Source of the DNA: an uncultured Bacillota bacterium
GTDB lineage: Bacteria; Bacillota; Clostridia; Christensenellales; QAND01
NCBI GenBank assembly: GCA_905188085.1
Contig: CAJJKN010000002.1
Location: 186,001 to 250,000, forward strand
DNA: 64,000 nt
Direction: 5' to 3'
Below, in pieces: positions 17,270-23,454 of the stretch (position 1 is the stretch's first letter; each line of letters starts with the position of its first letter). The position numbers and the translations under genes were made by a program. The notes below the pieces were generated by a model. The model worked only from the letters and a program-made list of their open reading frames with translations, did no database searches and had not been told where the DNA came from.

Positions 17270-17737
17270 ATGTTAGAAGCTATCATTGTTTTTGCCGCGG
17301 TTTTATTGGACAGGCTCACAAAACTATGGGCGGTCGGTCCGTTGAAGGCTGCCGGCCGGATGGATTTTATCCCCGGCGTTATGGAATTTAACTATGTGGA
17401 AAATAAAGGGGCGGCTTTCTCGATGTTTTGGGGAAAGACGTGGCTGTTTGTTTTGCTGACGATTTTAATCGTGGCGTTTCTTACCGGGTATCTGATTAAA
17501 TTTCGCGCCACGGAGAGTGTGTGGGCGCGCGTTGCGATAGCCAGCATCATCGGCGGGGCCATCGGCAATTTGATTGACAGAATCTTGTATGGATATGTAA
17601 TTGATTTTTTGAGGCCTACGTTTATTCGTTTTGCGGTGTTTAACGTGGCGGATATCTTTGTTACCTGCGGCGCGATTTTATTCATCTTTATTCTTTTGAT
17701 TTTCCCCAAGGAGAAAAAAACAGATGGAACGGTTTGA
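17270..17737 (+). CDS. lspA: Lipoprotein signal peptidase (signal peptidase II)
   Basis: A membrane aspartyl protease that removes signal peptides from prolipoproteins. 155 residues with four hydrophobic segments. The catalytic dyad is D103 in GNLIDR and D128 in FNVADIF; the VENKGAAFSMF box is also present. ATG 17270 follows GGGAGG at 6 bp; an upstream in-frame ATG (17216) overlaps the promoter and would add 18 residues of poor fit. Overlaps the following pseudouridine synthase by 14 bp, the usual lspA-rluD pairing. Confidence 0.95.
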   Translation: MLEAIIVFAAVLLDRLTKLWAVGPLKAAGRMDFIPGVMEFNYVENKGAAFSMFWGKTWLFVLLTILIVAFLTGYLIKFRATESVWARVAIASIIGGAIGNLIDRILYGYVIDFLRPTFIRFAVFNVADIFVTCGAILFIFILLIFPKEKKTDGTV

Positions 17738-18662
17738 AGCCGCTGTGCCGCCATCCCTTGCCGGGATGCGGCTGGATGCCTGTTTGGCTCAGATGAGCGG
17801 ATTGACCCGCTCCCGCTGCGGACAGCTGATTGAAAAGGGCGATGTATGGCTGGAGGGAAAAACCGCAAAGGGCAAGATAAAAGTAAAGGCGGGCCAGCTT
17901 GTTTGTTGGCAGATCCCGGAGCCGGAGCAGCTGGATCTCGTGCCGGAGCCGCTGCCGATTGATATTTTGTATCAGGATGAAGATTTGGCTGTAATCAACA
18001 AGCCGAGGGGCATGGTGGTGCATCCCGGCGCGGGGGTGGACAATGGAACGCTGGTCAACGCGCTGCTGTATCATCTGGATCATCTTTCCGGCATCAACGG
18101 CACGCTGCGGCCCGGCATTGTGCACCGTTTGGATAAGGATACATCCGGTGTGCTGCTGGTTGCCAAAAACGATGAGGCGCACCAGAGCCTTTCCCGCCAG
18201 ATTGCGGAAAAGACGGCGCAGCGCGAATATTTGTGCGTTGTTCTGGGAAATATCAAACAGGACAGCGGGCTTGTGGATGCGCCGATCGGGCGGCATAAGA
18301 CGCAGCGCAAAAAGATGGCAGTGGTGCCGGGCGGAAGGGAAGCCAGAACCAACTATACTGTGGTGCATCGCTTTGGCGATATGAGTTTGGTAAGATGTTG
18401 CCTGGAAACGGGACGGACGCACCAGATCCGCGTGCATATGAGCCATATCGGCCACCCGATTGTGGGGGACCCGGTCTATGGGCCGAAAAACATGCGCGAT
18501 GAGCAAAACGGACAGCTTTTGCATGCTGCCAAAATTTCTTTTACCCACCCGAAAACCGGCGAGCGGCTCAGTTTTTATGCGCCGTTGGATGAATATTTCA
18601 AAAGCTTTTTAAAAAAACGTCAAATTAACACGGAAGAACTATACAAACAAATTTGGGCATGA
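17724..18662 (+). CDS. rluD: RluA-family 23S rRNA pseudouridine synthase (RluD type)
   Basis: Isomerises uridines in 23S rRNA. 312 residues with an N-terminal S4 RNA-binding domain (residues ~14-70, GMRLDACLAQMSGLTRSRCG) and a catalytic domain with the RluA signature GIVHRLDKDTSG; the catalytic Asp lies in RLDKDT. AAGGAG stands 9 bp before ATG 17724. Translationally coupled to lspA. Which uridines are modified cannot be told from sequence; Bacillus YlyB is the likely counterpart. Confidence 0.93.
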   Translation: MERFEAAVPPSLAGMRLDACLAQMSGLTRSRCGQLIEKGDVWLEGKTAKGKIKVKAGQLVCWQIPEPEQLDLVPEPLPIDILYQDEDLAVINKPRGMVVHPGAGVDNGTLVNALLYHLDHLSGINGTLRPGIVHRLDKDTSGVLLVAKNDEAHQSLSRQIAEKTAQREYLCVVLGNIKQDSGLVDAPIGRHKTQRKKMAVVPGGREARTNYTVVHRFGDMSLVRCCLETGRTHQIRVHMSHIGHPIVGDPVYGPKNMRDEQNGQLLHAAKISFTHPKTGERLSFYAPLDEYFKSFLKKRQINTEELYKQIWA

Positions 18663-18705
18663 TATAGTATTTTCCCGGCATAAGATTCAACAGGGGGTGT
18701 ACGAT

Positions 18706-19245
18706 ATGGCTGAAACCCGCATTAAATTGATGGATGCAGAACAGATTGATCGCTCACTCAAGCGCATGGCGCACGAAATCATTGAGAAAAACAAAGATTT
18801 ATCCGATGTGGCCCTGGTGGGTATTCATACCCGCGGCGTGCCGCTTTCAAAGCGCCTGGCTGAGCGTATCGCGCAGTTTAGCGGGAAATGGGTAGATTGG
18901 GGCAGCCTTGATATTACGCGTTACAGAGATGATTTTACGCCTGTTTCCGCGGATGCTGTGATTCAAAGCACAAATATTCTCTTTCCGCTGTTGGGAAGAA
19001 CGGTAATTTTGGTAGATGATGTTTTATATACAGGGCGCACGGCGCGGGCGGCGATGGATGCCGTGATGGATATAGACCGGCCGCGGGCCATTCGTTTGGC
19101 CGTTTTGATAGACAGAGGACACAGGGAATTGCCCATTCGTGCGGACTATGTCGGCAAAAATGTGCCGTCTGAATATAACCAGGTGGTACGCGTAAGGTTA
19201 ACGGAGACAGACGAAGCAGAGGAAGTATTGCTCATTACAAAGTAA
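18706..19245 (+). CDS. pyrR: Bifunctional pyr regulator / uracil phosphoribosyltransferase
   Basis: PyrR binds anti-antiterminator RNA hairpins of pyr mRNAs in the presence of UMP and also converts uracil plus PRPP to UMP. 179 residues with the PRPP-binding loop VILVDDVLYTGRT (about residues 98-110). ATG 18706 follows AGGGGGTG at 7 bp; a GTG at 18697 is in frame but lies inside that site. No pyr structural genes or PyrR attenuator are in the window: only 43 bp separate it from rluD. A terminator follows the stop. Confidence 0.95.
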   Translation: MAETRIKLMDAEQIDRSLKRMAHEIIEKNKDLSDVALVGIHTRGVPLSKRLAERIAQFSGKWVDWGSLDITRYRDDFTPVSADAVIQSTNILFPLLGRTVILVDDVLYTGRTARAAMDAVMDIDRPRAIRLAVLIDRGHRELPIRADYVGKNVPSEYNQVVRVRLTETDEAEEVLLITK

Positions 19246-19270
19246 AGGAAGGCAACAGCCTTCCTTTTTT
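19245..19270 (+). terminator. Terminator after pyrR
   Basis: A 9-bp stem AAGGAAGGC (19245-19253) / GCCTTCCTT (19258-19266) with an AACA loop and T-run; it begins in the stop codon. Confidence 0.9.
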
Positions 19271-19289
19271 GAGAACGGAAACTATATTT

Positions 19290-19318
19290 TTGCAAAAAAA
19301 CAAAAATGCCTGTATAAG
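19290..19318 (+). promoter_or_regulatory. Promoter of the candidate small RNA
   Basis: -35 TTGCAA (19290-19295), 17-bp spacer, -10 TATAAG (19313-19318) directly after TG. It follows the pyrR terminator and has no protein gene downstream. Confidence 0.65.
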
Positions 19319-19322
19319 ATTT

Positions 19323-19397
19323 GGCAAGGGGGACAAGATAATAACGACCTCACAATAACCCCCTTGAAAGGGCCTCGCGGAATGCGGGGCTTTTTTT
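19323..19397 (+). ncRNA. Candidate structured small RNA, about 75 nt
   Basis: Bounded by a promoter (19290-19318) and a terminator (19372-19397), with no open frame. The predicted transcript begins near 19323 and folds as an 8-bp stem CAAGGGGG (19325-19332) / CCCCCTTG (19359-19366) closing a 26-nt A-rich loop (19333-19358), then a second hairpin that is the terminator. The arrangement is self-contained. I do not recognise the family. It could also be a short leader or a remnant of an attenuator, but no gene follows on this strand for more than 2 kb. Confidence 0.55.
19372..19397 (+). terminator. Terminator of the candidate small RNA
   Basis: Stem GCCTCGC (19372-19378) / GCGGGGC (19384-19390), loop GGAAT, seven T. 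Confidence 0.85.
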
Positions 19398-19667
19398 CTT
19401 ATTTGGAAGACATGGAAAGGACGCAGAGGACTATAGGGCGTAGCCTCCGGTTCATCCTATTTGCCGGATAGGCGGACGATAAAAGCGTATGCAGTGCCGA
19501 CAGATTGTTTTATAAACCAGGGAAGAATTGGACTTTGAAAATCTTACTGGGAGAACAGTTGCCGAAAAAAGAAAAATAGAAAAAGCCAAGGAATGAAAAC
19601 CCGGCTTTTAGATTGCAGAAAAAAGAACAGGAAAAGCAGTGAAAAGGCAATAGATTGCACAGCATTT
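19398..19667. other. Gap between small RNA and small membrane-protein gene
   Basis: No gene was recognised. Contains the minus-strand terminator at 19571-19609. The stretch near 19490 shares GCAGTGCCG(G)ACA with about 16640, a weak hint of related decayed sequence. Confidence 0.4.
19571..19609 (-). terminator. Terminator of the 55-residue membrane-protein gene
   Basis: On the minus strand AAAAGCC (19609-19603) pairs with GGCTTTT (19587-19581) across a 15-nt loop and is followed by TTCTATTTTTC. It lies 59 bp past the stop codon. Confidence 0.6.
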
Positions 19668-19835
19668 CTATTCTTCGGGATTGTCTATTGTGTAGACAAT
19701 GCAGGCGATGCCGGCAATCATGGAACACAAAATCGCGCCGCCGAACGACTGATTCATGCTTGCGCCGATGAAAAAACCGGCAAGCCCTGCAACGGCCATA
19801 AGAAGAACGGATACTGCGGTTCTGAGTTTTTTCAT
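19668..19835 (-). CDS. Small membrane protein, 55 residues, unknown
   Basis: Not recognised. A basic N-terminus (MKKLRTAV) is followed by two hydrophobic helices (about residues 7-25 and 31-49) with glycines and a small acidic tail (DNPEE). Reality is supported by a strong ribosome binding site (AGGAGGGG 5 bp before the ATG ending at 19835), an extended -10 promoter (19918-19923) and a terminator at 19571-19609. It is one of the few minus-strand genes in the left half. Confidence 0.7.
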   Translation of the reverse strand: MKKLRTAVSVLLMAVAGLAGFFIGASMNQSFGGAILCSMIAGIACIVYTIDNPEE

Positions 19836-19917
19836 GAAACCCCTCCTGATTGCTTTTTGCTGATTTTGTTTTATCGTTGATCGGCGCATGAGAGGCCGAA
19901 ACCATCGTGGTTATGAC

Positions 19918-19946
19918 ATTATAACATAAACACGATTGTTTTTTAA
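19918..19946 (-). promoter_or_regulatory. Promoter of the 55-residue membrane-protein gene
   Basis: On the minus strand TGtTATAAT gives a perfect extended -10 (19918-19923). The -35 region 17 bp away is poor (TTTAAA-like), as is common with extended -10 promoters. Confidence 0.55.
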
Positions 19947-20379
19947 AATGGAAGCTGGCGGTTTTGGATTTTGGCTTGGCAGTGAATGCAGGAGCCGTCT
20001 TTAAGCTGCTTGATGATTGATAGGAATGAAAAGACGCTTTTAAAGCAAAGGAAAAGTGTTAAGCGCTATGGGATGAAAACGGGGAAAAGAAGAAACGTTT
20101 GATAGAGGAATAGTGGGAGCGGAGGAAGTTTTGCCTTCTTATAGAGAGGCAAATCAAATGGCTTGGCAGGGACGTTCATACCCGCCAAAAAGAACGATTG
20201 AAGGCTGCTGCGTCTGTATGCCGATGAACGGGGGAACCTGAGCCATTTTAGCAAAGGAGAAGAGGGGACACGAACAAATTTTTTAGATAAAATCATGGAA
20301 AACGATAAAACTTGCTCCGACTTATTTATGGCTGCAAAGTATTGCCTCTGTTTTGCGTATGCCGTAATCCTTCGCATCA
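19947..20379. other. Gap without recognised gene
   Basis: About 430 bp. No frame has both a ribosome binding site and plausible protein. No hairpin terminator for the flanking minus-strand gene was found. Nothing else is seen in it. Confidence 0.45.
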
Positions 20380-21117
20380 TTATTGCAGTTTCGCACGGCA
20401 TTTCAACGTCTCTTTCGCAGCTAAAACAGCCTTCTCTTTGGTATCATACAATCCCGCCGGCAAAGTATTTATCGCAGGAGACCAATAGTACATATCAAAA
20501 AAATCATCAAAATCCAGTTCCATGATGGTATAGGTATATACGTTGCGATTGCAGAAAATTTCAATATAACAATCATCGCTGACATCAATGGTTTCAATCG
20601 CATTGGGATCCGCGCATTTTGGCAGTCTTGTCGTGAACACGCCTTTGGAAGTATCATACTGCCAGGTTGTGGAATGACTCGTTTTTTTGCCAAAAGGGCG
20701 AAAGAACCTCGCAAAAGCAAACCGAGTGTTTCCGATGCATTCATTCTCTTTTTCGTCGTCGCATAACAAAAAATATTTTTCGGAGGACAAAGCGTTTCCT
20801 TTGTAATATTCATCGTGTCGAATTTTAGATTGAAATATTTTTTTTAAAAAGGATATTGTCCGCTCGATATAACTATTTTCTTCGTCTTGAAGATTTGAGG
20901 AGCAATCCTCGAAAAGATGACGGGCCGTAAAATAGGACACAATGATTCTGTTTTCAAACACTTCAAAGCCAACATGCTTTCCGGCCTCTATATTCACAAG
21001 GTCAGACCGATGGCTGTGCTTGCGGCAATTTTTGCTTCCGGTTGTAATGGTTACAGCTGAATTTTCAATATAGGGTTGTATCGCTTGTAAGACTATGGAA
21101 GTCGTTTTAAAGTTCAT
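20380..21117 (-). CDS. Hypothetical protein, 245 residues
   Basis: Not recognised. Starts at ATG 21117 with AAGGTGG about 8 bp upstream (minus strand). The frame is open further upstream but would run into the tRNA region. Soluble, no signal peptide or membrane helix, rich in aromatic residues, Cys (about nine) and Asp. The centre has two charged helical stretches (SYIERTISFLKKIFQSKIRH) and the end is acidic-aromatic (MELDFDDFFDMYYW) followed by a Lys/Ala helix. Codon use is more AT-rich than the housekeeping genes, suggesting acquisition. It is isolated between a gap and the tRNA cluster, so context gives no function. Confidence 0.6.
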   Translation of the reverse strand: MNFKTTSIVLQAIQPYIENSAVTITTGSKNCRKHSHRSDLVNIEAGKHVGFEVFENRIIVSYFTARHLFEDCSSNLQDEENSYIERTISFLKKIFQSKIRHDEYYKGNALSSEKYFLLCDDEKENECIGNTRFAFARFFRPFGKKTSHSTTWQYDTSKGVFTTRLPKCADPNAIETIDVSDDCYIEIFCNRNVYTYTIMELDFDDFFDMYYWSPAINTLPAGLYDTKEKAVLAAKETLKCRAKLQ

Positions 21118-21245
21118 TGTATCCACCACCTTGCCGGTATAGTATATCAAATTATTGGCGCAGGAAGCCCACTTCTTAGAGAGCAGGTTTCCATGATGTG
21201 ATGATGTTAGGATAAGGGCAGGGGGCGGGCCTTGCCGGTGCTTAA

Positions 21246-21281
21246 CGAAATAAAAAGAACACCGAAGATTCGGTGTTCTTA
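21246..21281 (-). terminator. Terminator of the tRNA operon
   Basis: On the minus strand an 11-bp stem AAGAACACCGA / TCGGTGTTCTT with ATCT loop is followed by TTTTATTT, 3 bp after the CCA of tRNA-Leu. Confidence 0.9.
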
Positions 21282-21283
21282 TT

Positions 21284-21370
21284 TGGTGCGAGAAACAGGA
21301 CTTGAACCTGCACGTCCTTGCGAACACTAGCACCTGAAGCTAGCGCGTCTGCCAATTCCGCCATTCTCGC
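21284..21370 (-). tRNA. tRNA-Leu (anticodon CAG)
   Basis: 87 nt including an encoded CCA. Acceptor GCGAGAA/TTCTCGC, anticodon stem CTAGC/GCTAG with loop TTCAGGT, a long variable arm as in tRNA-Leu. Last gene of the cluster. Confidence 0.95.
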
Positions 21371-21385
21371 AGATATAGGTAAATG

Positions 21386-21470
<85 letters not shown>

Positions 21471-21490
21471 ATGATAAAGTATGTAATTGG

Positions 21491-21566
21491 TGGAGCTGGT
21501 GATGGGACTTGAACCCGCAACCTTCTGATTACAAATCAGATGCTCTGCCAATTGAGCTACACCAGC
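21491..21566 (-). tRNA. tRNA-Thr (anticodon TGT)
   Basis: 76 nt with encoded CCA. Acceptor GCTGGTG/CACCAGC, anticodon stem TCTGA/TCAGA with loop TTTGTAA. Confidence 0.95.
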
Positions 21567-21580
21567 AAGAGGGGAAGAAG

Positions 21581-21657
21581 TGGCGACCCGGATGGGTTTC
21601 GAACCCACGACCTCCAGCGTGACAGGCTGGCATTCTAACCATCTGAACTACCGGGCC
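21581..21657 (-). tRNA. tRNA-Asp (anticodon GTC)
   Basis: 77 nt with encoded CCA. Acceptor GGCCCGG/CCGGGTC, anticodon stem CCAGC/GCTGG with loop CTGTCAC. Confidence 0.95.
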
Positions 21658-21662
21658 AAGTA

Positions 21663-21739
21663 TGGTGGGCCCTCAGGGACTTGAACCCCGGACCAATCGG
21701 TTATGAGCCGACCGCTCTGACCAACTGAGCTAAGGGCCC
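21663..21739 (-). tRNA. tRNA with anticodon CAT (Ile2 or elongator Met)
   Basis: 77 nt with encoded CCA. Acceptor GGGCCCT/AGGGCCC, anticodon loop CTCATAA. The acceptor and D-arm (GGGCCCTTAGCTCAG) resemble tRNA-Ile2, whose CAU is converted by TilS lysidine; elongator Met has the same loop, so this remains open. It is not an initiator, since C1-A72 mismatch is absent. Confidence 0.9.
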
Positions 21740-21752
21740 AAGGCAAAGAAAA

Positions 21753-21827
21753 TGGTGACCCCTAGGAGACTCGAACTCCTGTTACCGCCGTGAAAGGGCG
21801 GTGTCTTAACCGCTTGACCAAGGGGCC
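21753..21827 (-). tRNA. tRNA-Glu (anticodon TTC)
   Basis: 75 nt with encoded CCA. Acceptor GGCCCCT/AGGGGTC (one G-U), anticodon stem CCGCC/GGCGG with loop CTTTCAC. Confidence 0.95.
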
Positions 21828-21840
21828 ATATAAATAAGTG

Positions 21841-21917
21841 TGGTCGGGGCGGAGGGATTCGAACCCGCGGCCTCCTGCTCCCAAAGCAGGCGCGCTACCA
21901 AACTGCGCCACACCCCG
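21841..21917 (-). tRNA. tRNA-Pro (anticodon TGG)
   Basis: 77 nt with encoded CCA. Acceptor CGGGGTG/CGCCCCG, anticodon stem CCTGC/GCAGG with loop TTTGGGA. First gene of the cluster. Confidence 0.95.
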
Positions 21918-21949
21918 TTCTCAGAGCCGCACCCCGCGCGACAAGTGAT

Positions 21950-21978
21950 AATATACAGCAAAAAAACGGCAATGTCAA
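21950..21978 (-). promoter_or_regulatory. Promoter of the tRNA operon
   Basis: On the minus strand a perfect -35 TTGACA (21978-21973), 17-bp spacer and -10 TATATT (21955-21950), about 33 bp before tRNA-Pro. This is the strongest consensus match in the window, as expected for stable RNA. Confidence 0.85.
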
Positions 21979-22054
21979 TAGAAAAATCAAAAAAACTTTT
22001 TAAGTTCTTAAAATTCCGTTTTTACAACCGGTTTAGTATTTCGTCTGTTTCTGC

Positions 22055-22060
22055 TATAAT
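22055..22060 (+). promoter_or_regulatory. Extended -10 promoter of miaB-mutS-mutL-miaA
   Basis: TGcTATAAT, a perfect extended -10, lies 39 bp before the miaB start. The -35 is weak. Confidence 0.6.
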
Positions 22061-22098
22061 AAATTGTTACTAGACAATTTTCAACAGGAGGCTTTCCC

Positions 22099-23442
22099 GT
22101 GTCTGAACAAAACAGGACTTTGTCCCACCGCACTTTTTACATACATACCTTTGGCTGCCAGATGAATGTCCGCGAAAGCCAGACGGCCCAGGGCATTTTG
22201 GAAAAGGAAGGGCTTTTCCAGGCGCTTTCCGAAGAGTCTGCAGATGTAATCCTTTTTAACACCTGCTGTATTCGTGAACTGGCTGAACAAAAAGCCTGGA
22301 CGGCCATCGGTGCTACCAAAAAAATTAAAGAACAGCGCCCGCATGTAATCGTCGGCGTGTTTGGCTGCATGATGGCGGAAGAAGGCAATGTAAAGGAATT
22401 AAAACAGCGCTTTCCGTTTGTGGATTTTGCGCTGGGCACCAATTCTTTGCATGAATTGCCTGCCAAGCTGTGGATGGCGGCGCAGGGCTTTAAATCCAGA
22501 ACGGCGGAAATCGGCGATGCCGCAGAAGAATTTGATCTGCCGGCCCACCACAACGCACCGCCGCTTGCGTTTATCAACATCATTCACGGCTGCAACAATT
22601 TTTGCACATATTGCATTGTGCCCTATGTGCGCGGCAGGGAGAAATCCCGCCCGTTGCAGTTGATTTTGGATGAGGCTGCTATGCTGCGCGAAAAGGGCTA
22701 TAAAGAAATTGCCCTATTGGGCCAAAACGTAAACAGCTACGGAAACGACAGCGAAGATGATTTGAGCTTTGCAAAGCTGCTGCGCGCGTTGGACAAGACC
22801 GGGATAGAACGGATTCGTTTTATGACAAGCCATCCCAAAGATCTGTCCGATGAGATGATTGAAGCGATGGCAGAATGCGATCATGTTTGTAAACAGATTC
22901 ACCTGCCGGTGCAAAGCGGCAGCAACGAAATTTTGCGGGCGATGAACAGAAAATATACCAGAGAGCATTATCTGTCTTTGGTGGAAAAGCTGCGCTGCGC
23001 GATGCCGGACGTCGGCATTACGACGGATTTGATCGCAGGGTTTCCGGGCGAAAGCGAAAAGGATCATCAGGATACGCTGGAATTGATGCAGCAGGTGCGG
23101 TTTGATGCTTCGTTTACCTTTGCTTTTTCGCCCAGAAAAGGGACGCCCGCGGCAAAAATGGAAGACGCTGTGCCGCAGGAAGTGAAACAGCGGCGGCTGA
23201 CGGAATTGATTGAACAGCAGAAAAAGGATTCCCAGGCGCTGTATCAAACCCTTTTGAATACAACACAGCGTGTGCTGGTGGAGGGAGCCGGCAAAAAGGA
23301 CAGCCACCAGGCCACCGGCAAAATCGACCGGGGCCGCACGGTGAATTTTGATAATACGGATCAAACGGCAAAGCCGGGCGATTTTGTAGAAGTGAAAATT
23401 ACGGAGGCCAAGGCCAACACGCTGTTGGGCGAACGTTGTTAA
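22099..23442 (+). CDS. miaB: tRNA-2-methylthio-N6-dimethylallyladenosine synthase
   Basis: A radical-SAM enzyme that methylthiolates i6A37 in tRNA, the product of MiaA (encoded 3' in the same cluster). 447 residues. N-terminal cluster cysteines in FGCQMNVRES, NTCCIRELA and VFGCMMAEE; radical-SAM motif CNNFCTYC; C-terminal TRAM domain. The FGCQMN start and VPYVRGREKSR favour MiaB over RimO. GTG 22099 follows AGGAGG at 7 bp. mutS starts 12 bp after the stop. Confidence 0.95.
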   Translation: MSEQNRTLSHRTFYIHTFGCQMNVRESQTAQGILEKEGLFQALSEESADVILFNTCCIRELAEQKAWTAIGATKKIKEQRPHVIVGVFGCMMAEEGNVKELKQRFPFVDFALGTNSLHELPAKLWMAAQGFKSRTAEIGDAAEEFDLPAHHNAPPLAFINIIHGCNNFCTYCIVPYVRGREKSRPLQLILDEAAMLREKGYKEIALLGQNVNSYGNDSEDDLSFAKLLRALDKTGIERIRFMTSHPKDLSDEMIEAMAECDHVCKQIHLPVQSGSNEILRAMNRKYTREHYLSLVEKLRCAMPDVGITTDLIAGFPGESEKDHQDTLELMQQVRFDASFTFAFSPRKGTPAAKMEDAVPQEVKQRRLTELIEQQKKDSQALYQTLLNTTQRVLVEGAGKKDSHQATGKIDRGRTVNFDNTDQTAKPGDFVEVKITEAKANTLLGERC

Positions 23443-23454
23443 CCGGAGGATTTT

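Noticed and set aside
18663..18705. PyrR-type attenuator upstream of pyrR
   Set aside because: Only 43 bp are available and no anti-antiterminator consensus or hairpin pair is present.
21284..21370. tRNA-Leu 3' end as an integration (att) site for the 20.4-21.1 kb gene
   Set aside because: No second copy of the tRNA 3' end was seen in 19.8-21.2 kb, and the recombinase gene is 10 kb away.
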